DNA of 64,000 nt. Origin: Psychrobacter sp. PL19 (lineage in GTDB: Bacteria; Pseudomonadota; Gammaproteobacteria; Pseudomonadales; Moraxellaceae). Numbering within the stretch: the stretch's first letter is position 1; each line of letters starts with the position of its first letter. Below are positions 1 to 10,800 of the stretch, in pieces. A program made the position numbers and the translations under genes. The notes beneath the pieces were generated by a model. It saw nothing but the letters and a program-made list of their open reading frames with translations, was not told where the DNA came from and ran no database searches. The DNA is taken from the NCBI RefSeq assembly GCF_017875835.1, contig NZ_JAGING010000001.1, forward strand, positions 124,001 to 188,000, in the 5' to 3' direction.

Positions 1-744
1 AAGGCCTATCAACATGATGATGAAGAATCCAGAACCGGCCACCATGGTCAAATTGCTTGGCGCTATTAGATACAAATACCCAAGCGCAAACGGGGCAAAT
101 AAAGTCAAATCCACCAGCATGCCAGTGATGGCATCAATCCCTTGCAGGCGTCGCAGGATATAATATATTGGATAGGTACCACACACCCATAAGGTCGCCC
201 AGGATACACTTTGGGTACGAATAATTTCACTGCCCACCCCTACCGCTGCAAATGCTACCGCAAGCCATTGTAGCCGGCTGAGCTTTTCACCGAATAATAC
301 ACAACCGAACACCACCATCATCAAGGGAAATAAAAAATATCCCATCGCAGTCTGTACGCCTTGACCATTGACTGGTGCCCACATAAATAGCCACAATTGA
401 CTTAAAAATATCGGTGTCGGTAGCAGTAACCATGCCCACTGCTTGACTGACCGTAAGGCTCGTAGCTTATCAATATGTAAGTTTAGGCGACCACTGAGCA
501 GTAAATATCCTATCAATACTGCCCACATGGCTAGCATGCGCCAAATAAATACTTGTGTACCTGATAAGGGCGCAAGAAGACTACTGTAGGCATAAAGCAC
601 GCCAAACAAAATATTGGACACGATAGCAAACACTACCCCTAATATTAAAGTACGCTGTTGCGGACTACCGCTCGTCCAAATGGCAGGTAATAACCACCGT
701 GACAAAGTGGACGCTACCATATTAGATAGGATTGACGTAGACAT
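1..744 (-). CDS. RarD-like EamA/DMT-family permease (3' end outside window)
   Basis: The reading frame is open for 248 codons from ATG 744 to the window edge, so the C-terminus is missing. The translation is very hydrophobic, with several membrane segments. It has the RarD pattern: an early ILFGVLYAYSSLL helix, an FIWRML segment, a WAPVNGQG block and a GYFLFPLMMVV helix. RarD-type proteins are inner-membrane drug/metabolite transporters of poorly known substrate, linked to chloramphenicol sensitivity. An in-frame ATG four codons upstream (756) is an alternative start; neither has a clear ribosome site. It is divergent from the Lrp-family regulator at 1025, with about 280 AT-rich bases between them, so the regulator may control it. 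That link is inferred from position only. Confidence 0.75.
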   Translation of the reverse strand, partial: MSTSILSNMVASTLSRWLLPAIWTSGSPQQRTLILGVVFAIVSNILFGVLYAYSSLLAPLSGTQVFIWRMLAMWAVLIGYLLLSGRLNLHIDKLRALRSVKQWAWLLLPTPIFLSQLWLFMWAPVNGQGVQTAMGYFLFPLMMVVFGCVLFGEKLSRLQWLAVAFAAVGVGSEIIRTQSVSWATLWVCGTYPIYYILRRLQGIDAITGMLVDLTLFAPFALGYLYLIAPSNLTMVAGSGFFIIMLIGL

Positions 745-1024
745 ATAGAGCACCATAAATTGAGATACAAATAAAAAGAGACTATTACCAGCTTTGATTT
801 TATATTTGTTAACTGATAAGATTAATTTTACAAGGATATAGTGAAAAAATATCTCAATATTATCTTAATTATGATTTTATTTATCTAAAAATAGGGTATT
901 AATAGATTTATTTATTAAATTTTAAATTATTATGATAATAAAGCTATATTCTCTCGATACTGTGCACTTTTTCATTGAGAATATCAGCCCTTATTAAAAA
1001 TTTTATCTAAGAGGACATACGCTT

Positions 1025-1492
1025 ATGAGTCAGCTTTTAGACAATACTGATAAAGCCATTTTGAACTTACTACAAGACGATGCGACACTACCACTAAAAA
1101 CGGTGGCGGAACACGCTCATGTGTCTATCGCCACTGCTCAGCGCCGAATTCAAGCACTGATAGATAATGGCGTGATTACCAAGCAAGTGGCTATTGTCAA
1201 TCCTGATAAAGTTGGCTACGGTCTAACAGTGGTGGTAATGATAGAGATGGAGCGCTCCAATAACTCGATGCAGCATCGATTTGAGCGCTTAATGGACGCG
1301 CAGTCGCGAGTGATGAGCTGCTATGAAGTATCGGGCGACTTTGCTTTTATGTTGATGGTCAACGCTAGAAATATGAGCGACTATCATCAGTTCACGCGCA
1401 GCTTGCTGACTTATGAGAACAATGTGCGCAATTTTAAAAGTCAATTTGTGATGAACTTTACTAAAAGTGGTACCAAGATTTTGTTAGATTAA
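1025..1492 (+). CDS. Lrp/AsnC family transcriptional regulator
   Basis: This 155-residue protein has the usual length and layout of the family. An N-terminal winged helix-turn-helix (about residues 5-55, with LDNTDKAILNLLQ and the recognition segment VSIATAQRRIQAL) is followed by an alpha/beta RAM effector domain (about 70-140, with SGDFAFMLMV). Such proteins act as dimers or octamers and sense amino acids. AGAGGA lies about ten bases before the ATG. It is divergent from the RarD-like permease, the common arrangement for an Lrp-type protein controlling an exporter. The ligand cannot be read from the sequence. Confidence 0.88.
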   Translation: MSQLLDNTDKAILNLLQDDATLPLKTVAEHAHVSIATAQRRIQALIDNGVITKQVAIVNPDKVGYGLTVVVMIEMERSNNSMQHRFERLMDAQSRVMSCYEVSGDFAFMLMVNARNMSDYHQFTRSLLTYENNVRNFKSQFVMNFTKSGTKILLD

Positions 1493-1496
1493 TAGC

Positions 1497-1649
1497 TATA
1501 ATCAGTTCACAATAAAAGGAATATTCTTATAGCAAGGCGCTACTGATATAAATTTTTCTGGCGTGCTGTTCGCAAGCATGACGGAGGCTACAAAAATTCA
1601 TTTCAATAGCTCAGTAACCTTGAGTCGTTTTTAAACGGGATTAACTATA
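1497..1649 (+). repeat. Palindromic miniature element, copy A (subfamily 1)
   Basis: Bounded by TATAATC and TTAACTATA. It holds the family core, a stem arm GCTACTGATATAAATTTTT, the loop region with GTGCTGTTCGC and GGAGGCT, and the returning arm. It lies between the convergent lrp-like gene and the membrane-protein gene ending at 1680. Confidence 0.8.
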
Positions 1650-1679
1650 TCAATCGTTATTGAAAAGTGAATAACTTTT

Positions 1680-2066
1680 CTACTTCTCGGGAGCCGCAAG
1701 ATAAAGAAGATAAGGAATAGCAAAAACTAAAGAGAGGAACCCATATACGAACAGAATGGATAAAAATGTGCCAATGTGCATGCCTGCCCTATTCATATTC
1801 GACAAATATTCAAAGATGAGCAAAGCAATTCCCATTATAGGAACTGACATAGCGATTATCAGATGTTTAGTAGTAAAAGATTTGTTGCGGTAATAGCCTT
1901 TGTTGTGAAAATAGACAGTCGCTATTAAATGAACCAGCAGGACTGGCACTACGATATAAAAAATATAAGATACAGTCATCAACCCATTTGATAGGTTCAT
2001 GTCTATAGCATTCGCTGATAGTGGAATCAGAAAAAATAGTGCAAAGGCTATCATTCGATTAGACAT
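1680..2066 (-). CDS. Hypothetical small membrane protein
   Basis: I do not recognise this family. The 128-residue protein begins with a signal-like segment (MIAFALFFLIPLSANA, probable cleavage near residue 20). Three further hydrophobic stretches follow, around 31-50, 67-88 and 100-125, and the tail is short and charged. The start is set at ATG 2066 because AGGAG lies five bases upstream; a GTG two codons earlier overlaps that site and is less likely. It is convergent with the Lrp-type gene, with repeat copy A between them. Likely an inner-membrane protein of unknown role. Confidence 0.6.
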   Translation of the reverse strand: MSNRMIAFALFFLIPLSANAIDMNLSNGLMTVSYIFYIVVPVLLVHLIATVYFHNKGYYRNKSFTTKHLIIAMSVPIMGIALLIFEYLSNMNRAGMHIGTFLSILFVYGFLSLVFAIPYLLYLAAPEK

Positions 2067-2109
2067 TTTCACTCCTAGATAATGTTGTTCTTACAAAATC
2101 CTATTTTTA

Positions 2110-2421
2110 GATGAAAATATGATGAACCTGGCGCTTTGGATCAAAAGCCAAGACTACCGAGCTGATCAAGTTCAAGCATTTTATCCAAGTCTTATGGTGA
2201 CTGCCACTACTATGTATCATACCCATAAATATCCGCTACATAAGGACCCGCTACACAACGCTTTCTTACGCTATCATGATCCCAAAAACTGAGTGCTATT
2301 ACCTGAAGCACTTAAGAGCATGAGACGTAGCGACTTTATTGGCAAAGGTCGTGGCTGTTTGATACCAGCATTTAACGCTAATTTAGAAGGCCGTGATGCC
2401 GCGCAGGACAGCTATCAGTCG
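2110..2421 (+). pseudogene. ygiQ: Decayed 3' fragment of ygiQ (radical SAM protein)
   Basis: One frame reads [14 protein letters not shown], then [33 protein letters not shown], an in-frame TGA (2290-2292), then LLPEALKSMRRSDFIGKG and LIPAF. These are successive blocks of the C-terminal part of YgiQ-family radical SAM proteins, as I recall the family. The family has Trp after RYHDPKN, so the TGA looks like TGG mutated to a stop. The stretch that normally separates KNPL from [11 protein letters not shown] is mostly missing. The radical SAM core is absent. The fragment runs straight into half of a miniature element (2422-2490). Confidence 0.75.
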
Positions 2422-2490
2422 GCACGTAAAAAATATTTATACCAGTGGCACATTGCTATACACGACCCTCTTTTATTGTGAACTGACTAT
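2422..2490 (-). repeat. Half copy B of the miniature element
   Basis: Read on the minus strand, it begins ATAGTCAGTTCACAATAAAA and continues through GTGTATAGCAATGTGCCACT, nearly identical to the left half of copy C 700 bp away. It stops inside the central loop, where the ygiQ remnant begins, so only one arm is present. Confidence 0.7.
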
Positions 2491-2634
2491 CAGTAACCAA
2501 GCTGATAACTAGAGCACAGGTATGGAACAATTTCTAACATTATCAAGCTTTGGTTTTCGCTACCATAGCCGCTGCATACTTAATACGTTATCAAAACGAA
2601 TAACATAATAATTTTTATACTTTTGGAGACAGCC

Positions 2635-3045
2635 ATGAACACGATGATGAAACTTGCTACTGCCCTACCAGCCCTGGCCTTACTTAGCGCTTGTGCGACT
2701 ACTGCACCTACGTTACCAAATACTCCCGCTGCTGCTGAAAGTGTGACCAATACAGCCTATGACCGTATGATGCCAGAGCGTTATACCTGTGCCGATGACG
2801 GTCAAATTATGGCCAAACAATCTATTAATAAAAAACAAGCAATGATCACTGCCACCTTACCTAAAGTTAATTGGAAACAACAGCAAGTTACCTTAAATGG
2901 TGGCGTAACCGGTCAAACGGCAAGCTATGTCAACCAATCTAATCCAGAAGTTATTTATGCATGGCATATGACTGGTGATAAAGGGGTATTGGCTATGAAA
3001 TGGGCAAACGGTAAAGAATATCAAGTCAACTGCCAAAAACTATAA
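2635..3045 (+). CDS. Putative lipoprotein, possibly MliC-like lysozyme inhibitor
   Basis: The 136-residue product starts with a lipoprotein signal peptide ending in the lipobox LLSAC, so Cys would be lipidated. A Thr/Pro/Ala-rich linker follows, then a small domain that opens with ERYTCADDG and ends with WANGKEYQVNCQKL. Two cysteines at the domain ends and the final G-x-x-Y-x-V-x-C resemble the MliC/PliC periplasmic C-type lysozyme inhibitors, but the similarity is by eye and weak. ATG 2635 is chosen because GGAG lies six bases upstream. A terminator follows directly, so the gene is probably monocistronic. Confidence 0.6.
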   Translation: MNTMMKLATALPALALLSACATTAPTLPNTPAAAESVTNTAYDRMMPERYTCADDGQIMAKQSINKKQAMITATLPKVNWKQQQVTLNGGVTGQTASYVNQSNPEVIYAWHMTGDKGVLAMKWANGKEYQVNCQKL

Positions 3046-3072
3046 TAACTAACACTCTATATTATTAATGCA

Positions 3073-3102
3073 AACAGTCATCAAGCGATGGCTGTTTTTT
3101 TA
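3073..3102 (+). terminator. Rho-independent terminator of the 2635-3045 lipoprotein gene
   Basis: Ten-base stem AACAGTCATC / GATGGCTGTT (one G-T pair), loop AAGC, then a run of T. Confidence 0.9.
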
Positions 3103-3192
3103 TGGCTATTTTGATGGTAAATAATTAATTTTGATGGTTTTAGCTAGAGAAGTATGAGGAAAACTGTCAAAATAGCAGTAATATAAGGTGCT

Positions 3193-3337
3193 TATAGTCA
3201 GTTCACAATAAAAAAAATTGTGTATAGCAATGTGCCACTGGTATAAATTTTTCTTGCGTGCTGTTCGCAAGCGTGGCAGAGGCTGCAAAAAATTCATTCC
3301 AGTAGCATTGTATCTTGTTTAAATTGAATCGACTATA
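3193..3337 (+). repeat. Palindromic miniature element, copy C (subfamily 1)
   Basis: Ends TATAGTC and GACTATA. Arms GCCACTGGTATAAATTTTT and AAAAATTCATTCCAGTAGC enclose the conserved core with GCAAGCGTGGCAGAGGCTGC. It fills most of the gap between two lipoprotein genes on the same strand. Confidence 0.85.
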
Positions 3338-3530
3338 TTAGTTACTGTATAAACGGCTACCGTAAGAAGTTATTAATAGCTCATTAATAGCTATAGCCTG
3401 CTCATTATAAGACGCCTACGTCGTCGACTCTGCCCGCCATACTGATGTATAGCTGGCACTCTGCTTCCTGGTGTTCGTGTTATTTTGGATTGACTCTATC
3501 AATCATAAAAGTAGAAAAGGGAAAGTATCA

Positions 3531-4085
3531 ATGGCGAAGCGTCTAATAGGTATGGTGGTTTTGAGTGCATTTAGCATAGCAATGCTAGCGGGCTGCGATA
3601 ACAGTGCAGACCCTACTAACACTAATTCTGAAGTGGCGAAACAAGATGCAGCTACAGAGGTTGCAAGCGCGCCAGCCGCCCCAGTAACAAATACTATCGA
3701 CTGGCAAGCAGTAGCAAGTGGTGAGACCCCTGCCGAACTTGCTAACTACGAATATCCTTTTCCACTGGATAGCGAATCGGTACGTTCCTACGCGGACTAC
3801 TTTAAGGTTGATAGTGCGGTTGCTCAGCATAATATCACCATAGGCATGGCCAGTAACGAAGGGCTATCGAAGGTATTGGACCAGCTCGATAGTAGCTATA
3901 CTTCCCATGAGCTGACCGATGGCGAAAATATTGAGCTTATTATTCATACCACGTCAGATATCAAAGCCAGCAGCTATGATTATGTGCTTGCCGAAGATTT
4001 TGCTAAAGGGCTTATCTTGCCTATCGTCATCAAACCAGATAGTAAGAAAAGCGATCTTAAGCCGCATGGAGAGTCGCCAGAATAG
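3531..4085 (+). CDS. Hypothetical lipoprotein
   Basis: A 184-residue protein I do not recognise. The N-terminus is a lipoprotein signal peptide with lipobox MLAGC at about residues 18-22. An Ala/Thr/Glu-rich linker follows, then a small folded-looking region (about 60-165). The mature part lacks cysteine and membrane segments, so a lipid-anchored periplasmic protein is likely. ATG 3531 is chosen over an upstream TTG because AAGGGAAAG precedes it at normal spacing and the signal peptide starts there. It may be alone in its transcript: a strong hairpin follows at 4140. Confidence 0.6.
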   Translation: MAKRLIGMVVLSAFSIAMLAGCDNSADPTNTNSEVAKQDAATEVASAPAAPVTNTIDWQAVASGETPAELANYEYPFPLDSESVRSYADYFKVDSAVAQHNITIGMASNEGLSKVLDQLDSSYTSHELTDGENIELIIHTTSDIKASSYDYVLAEDFAKGLILPIVIKPDSKKSDLKPHGESPE

Positions 4086-4139
4086 AGAGTTTAGTAGCGT
4101 GGGTTGAGGACCATTAAGAAATTATATTGAAATATTAGG

Positions 4140-4179
4140 TTGTCAAAGAAAATCCCTTAAACAAGATTTCCTTTGACAA
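4140..4179. terminator. Hairpin between convergent lipoprotein gene and ligA
   Basis: A 15-base inverted repeat TTGTCAAAGAAAATC / GATTTCCTTTGACAA (one mismatch) with a ten-base loop. There is no clean T run, so it is a candidate bidirectional transcription end rather than a textbook terminator. Confidence 0.5.
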
Positions 4180-4265
4180 TCGAGCTTATAATTAGAAATA
4201 GATCAAGAAAGATAAAATTAGCTTTTTAAAATTAGCATTCAATGTTAAACAACGAAAGAGAAAGT

Positions 4266-6446
<2,181 letters not shown>

Positions 6447-6501
6447 TCAAGATGCCGATATCATAACAAGTTTGCAGGATATTGTGATAATTGATAGATA
6501 C

Positions 6502-6529
6502 AAATAACGTAACATACATCACGTTATTT
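6502..6529. other. Short inverted repeat between zipA and ligA
   Basis: Nine-base arms AAATAACGT / ACGTTATTT with a ten-base loop, in the 189-bp gap. It could weaken read-through from zipA into ligA; no T run is present. Confidence 0.4.
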
Positions 6530-6617
6530 ATACCTTTTAGCCTATTTCTTTAGACCTACAGTTTACTTAAATTTGGTTTATGGTTGTTAGGCTATTTAGC
6601 TGCTAATGAGCACCACT

Positions 6618-7631
6618 CTAACCTTCGTAGTCACGAACTTGATTACGCAGCTGCTGCTTATATTCGGGAGTGATCGGTTCATTACTTTCGTCTAGCATCA
6701 TCGCATTTAAGTCACTGGCCATCATATAGGCGATGCTCATCATACTATCGAAACTGAGCAATGCTTGCGGATGAGGTAATGATAAAAACACCACGATACC
6801 GCTATAATTATTAGTCGCCACACTGTGTGGATCAAAGGGTGCGATGCCACTATCCGTGATACCCATCATACTAAACCATAGCATACCAGTACCGTCTTTC
6901 TTCTCGTAACGATGAAACATATTCATCGCCCCAAAGCGCAAGCCATATTTATCAATTAACGCTAATAGGTCACGACCACGGATAACCGTTAACGGGCGAT
7001 CACGGTACTGATGCGGCAAAATAGTAATATTAATATTGTCTTTGGCATTAATGAGTGGACCATTTTGTGCTTGATCCACTGGCTCTAGCAGGTGGTGGTC
7101 GAGTATCGGACTGTTGTCGGTAAAGCGCGGCTCTTCTACAGTATCGATCGATGGCATGAGATTGTCAGTGGCAGACATTAGGCTAGAAAAGGCGTCAGGC
7201 TCTTGGTAACCCTTCATTTGCAATTGGTCAGCGACATGCACAAACTCAGCATTATCTTCAATCTGCTGCTCATCTTGCCAGCGTTTATAGTCCTCATCGC
7301 TATCAATATCATGGCTGGCATCACCGCGATCTGCTGTCAATTGCGCATCGACATTGGTGTGCGCATGAGTCAATGGCTCGTCTTCAATCACCGCATTTAA
7401 ATAATCACGATTAGGGCCAATAGTGGTCTCGCCAGCAACGGTGTCATCAAGATCTGGCTGATCGACGATATTACGCTCATGACGTGGAATAATGGGAATA
7501 CCATTCTTATCATAATTGACCGCCGCCACTTCAGCATTTTTGCGCCGCTTGAAGCTACGAATGACCATAAACAACCCTGCAAGCACGATAAACGCAGCAA
7601 TGGCAATTAATATAAACTGAATAGCGGTCAT
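6618..7631 (-). CDS. zipA: Cell division protein ZipA
   Basis: Inner-membrane FtsZ tether of the divisome. A single N-terminal membrane helix (about residues 4-24, IQFILIAIAAFIVLAGLFMVI) is followed by a basic patch (RSFKRRKN), then a long acidic, low-complexity linker (about 45-190). The globular FtsZ-binding domain fills the C-terminus (about 195-337, with GAMNMFHRYEKKDGTGMLWFSMMG and IVVFLSLPHP). Length (337) is normal for the family. It sits between smc and ligA, an order known in relatives such as Acinetobacter, which supports the assignment. AGGA precedes the ATG. Confidence 0.93.
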   Translation of the reverse strand: MTAIQFILIAIAAFIVLAGLFMVIRSFKRRKNAEVAAVNYDKNGIPIIPRHERNIVDQPDLDDTVAGETTIGPNRDYLNAVIEDEPLTHAHTNVDAQLTADRGDASHDIDSDEDYKRWQDEQQIEDNAEFVHVADQLQMKGYQEPDAFSSLMSATDNLMPSIDTVEEPRFTDNSPILDHHLLEPVDQAQNGPLINAKDNINITILPHQYRDRPLTVIRGRDLLALIDKYGLRFGAMNMFHRYEKKDGTGMLWFSMMGITDSGIAPFDPHSVATNNYSGIVVFLSLPHPQALLSFDSMMSIAYMMASDLNAMMLDESNEPITPEYKQQLRNQVRDYEG

Positions 7632-7870
7632 GAGAAATACATCCTAATATATATAACAAAAACAAAAGATGGTATGAACGGCAATAGTCTAGCATGGCTG
7701 ACCGAAGTCGTCACCATATTGTGATGGTTTATAGTCCGCCCAATATCATTATTTGATACTTACTATCAGCTATCAACTCTAAATGGTAATGCCAGCATTC
7801 AATAATTGCTCAATGTTAATTTTTAATGTGAGCTATTACTATCAAGCGCTAAACATTAACTCTCAATATC

Positions 7871-10800
7871 CTAACTCTCAATATAGTGCGCTGCCTCTTC
7901 TAAGGAAACACTGACCAAGGTTGAAATCCCTGGACTGGGCATGGTGATGCCCTTGAGTTCGTCGGCAATCTGCATAGCCAGCTTATTATGACTGATAAAT
8001 ATAAACTGTAAGTCGTTTGCCAACTCATGAATAAGACTGGTAAAACGTGCAACATTAGCATCATCAAGTGGTGCATCCACTTCATCAAGGACGCAAAATG
8101 GTGCTGGGTGCTGCTTAAAAATAGCAAAAATCAAGCTGAGGGCAGTTAAAGTTTTCTCGCCGCCCGACAACACCGCTAGCCGACTGTTACGCTTGCCTTT
8201 TGGTTGTGCCATTAAGGTGAGTCCGGCGCGCCATTGCTCTGAGCATGGTTCTGACTGATGTTTATCAGAAGAGCTGTTAGCCGGCATGTCATCCAGATTG
8301 AGCGTTAAGCTAGCATGACCCCCACCAAATACTTTGGCAAATAAATCAGCGAGATCTATATTGACCGCCTCAAGCGTTTGCATAAATAGCACCTTAGTCG
8401 TCTCATCAATAGAGGCGATCGCATTCGTCAAGGTGTTCATGCTGGCGGCAATATCTTCAGTTTGCTGTACCAGCGGCGCTAAGCGTTGGTTGACTTCAGA
8501 CAGCTCAGCCACCGCAGCTAAATTAACTGCGCCAATTTTTTTTAGCTGCTGCTCAAGCTGGCTTTGCTTATTATGTAGATCAGCGATTTTATCCGGACGT
8601 ACGCGGCGCTCATGAGTAATAAAGTCAGTTAATAAGCTTGAGACACTGATAGTTTGCAGCGTTTGTCCACTATTATTAGACTTATTACTAAGTTGATAGT
8701 ATTCCGCTAAGCTCTCGTGAGCGCGGTTACTAGCGTCATTTAACCGTGCTTCACTCAAGGCTAATTCGGTTGCGTCACTTACCAGCTTGCTTTGTTTGAC
8801 TTGTACCTCAGTTTGCAACGTATCTAGCGCTGCCTGTTGCTCACTATATTCATGCTTAAGTGCGGTTAATATAGTTTCACGCTCGGTTAGTAATGCTTGC
8901 TGTTGATCCCGTGCTGTCTGTGCCGTTTGTAATGTGGCTTGCAAGGCTGGCAGCTGTTGTTGATAACTCTCAAATCGTGCTATCAAGGTCTGCTGATTTT
9001 GTATCGCCTTATCCTGTACATCAGTCGCACGCGCTAGACTGCTGACGCTATGCTCAAGGCGGATATCACTTTGCTGGAGGCTTAACTGTAATGCCTGCCA
9101 CGCCTCAGTATCGATTTGACGGACTCGGTTTAATTGGTTGCGATCAGCTTGCAGTTGCTGGCAGGTCACGCGCGCCTCTGCTAGTTTAGGCGTGAGCATA
9201 TTTCTATCTTGTTCTATACTCAACTGTTCGCGGTCTAAAGACTTTTGCTCATGCTCTAACTCTTGCAGCTCTTCTGCAAGTGCTGTTTTATCAATATTTA
9301 AGCGTTGTGCATCAGCCTGTTGACGGTCACGAGCAGCTTGCTGAGTGGTTAATTGCTGCTGGCATTGATATTGATTGCGTATCAGATTGTCAGCTTGAGC
9401 GCGAGTTTCTTCAAGACTGATGACCAACGTATCATACTCACGTTGGTTTTGATTGATAGTCTTTTGCTGCGTTATTATCTGCGCCTCACTCTCATCGAGC
9501 AAGGTTGCTAAATTTTCTAAGCGCTGGCGTTGATTCAGACGCTGGGTTAGAAATTGACTGTTGCTCTGGCTATCAGCCTGCTCATCCTGGGCACCAACAA
9601 ATTTGCTGAGATTTATCGTGCCACTGCTGCTGATTAACCAACCATCAGTGGTTAATAATAGCGCTGATGAGGGTAACGCTTGCAAGATGAGAGTCAGCTG
9701 TGCATTTTTCTCAAAATCAGTATTATTATCATGTTGAGCAATATATAAGTAACACCGCTGCCATAATGCCAATGTAGGCTGCGCAATCAGTTGCGATAAA
9801 GGAAAAACGTTATCTTTAAGCTGGCCTGGTAAAGTGTCGATAAAATCATTTTTCCGGCTATCATTTTGATTGGCAGTATGAGCTACGGGCAACCATAGAC
9901 TATGACCATTTTCAGATGTATTCTGTTGCTTTTGACCATTTTGATACGCCAGCAACTCCGGCAAATAGCGCTTAAATTGTGACGACAGACTAGCTGTTCG
10001 TTGAGCATTATCATTAACGTTATGTTGGCTTAGTAGGAGCACATGACTATCGAGCCATAGCGCTAATAAGTTGTCTAGCAGATGCGCGTACTGCTGACCT
10101 TGAGCGCTAAGCTCAATCTGCTCACGTAGGGTGGTGATAGGTAGCGGTTGGTAGTCGCTGACTACTTTATCCTCCGCGTTGCTTTTAAAGCTGCCCTTTA
10201 ACTTACTGTCTGAATCACTGTTTAAGTCACTGTTTAAGTCACTGTTTAAGTCACTATCTAGGTCACTGTTTGCATTAGCGGTTTGCTGCTGAGAATTGTT
10301 AGTAGGTTTAGGATGTAGTATTTGGTGAATGGCATCGTACTCGCCGGCTAATAGCGCATGGCGTTTTTCGTATTCCGTAAGGGCACGCTGTTGCTCAGCC
10401 AAACGTTGCTGCAACATACGCTCTTGCGGTTGTAACTCAGACAGTCGTTCCTCAACACTGTCTTGCTGCCGGTTAAGTTGCTGTAGCTGACTGTCTAAAT
10501 CAACAATCTGTGCCTTTGTGGTCTGACTTCCTGGCGCTGCATTATCGCTATTAAACGCGGTAGTTTCGGACGATTGAGATTGAGTAGCCTGTTGGCTCTG
10601 TACCCATAAGTCTTGCCAATTCTGTTGGCGGCGAGCCCATTTATCTTGACTAAGTTGCAAACGGTGTTGTGATTGGGTATTGAGTGCTTGCTGCTGCTCA
10701 AGCAGACGCTCACTATCTTGCAGATGCGTTAGCTTATTTTGTGACTCATACCAAGTACGCTGTAGTGGTTGCTCATCGCATTTATCTGTGTCGCGCTTAG

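Noticed and set aside
2293..2481. A 62-codon plus-strand reading frame as an independent gene
   Set aside because: It starts after the TGA inside the ygiQ remnant and ends in a repeat element; it is part of the pseudogene, not a new gene.
3106..3297. A minus-strand reading frame
   Set aside because: It lies almost entirely in repeat copy C; similar frames arise in other copies from the repeat itself.
10215..10274. Regular repeats as a CRISPR-like array
   Set aside because: Units are 12 bp, contiguous and without spacers, and lie in the smc coding frame. No CRISPR array or cas gene was seen anywhere in the window.
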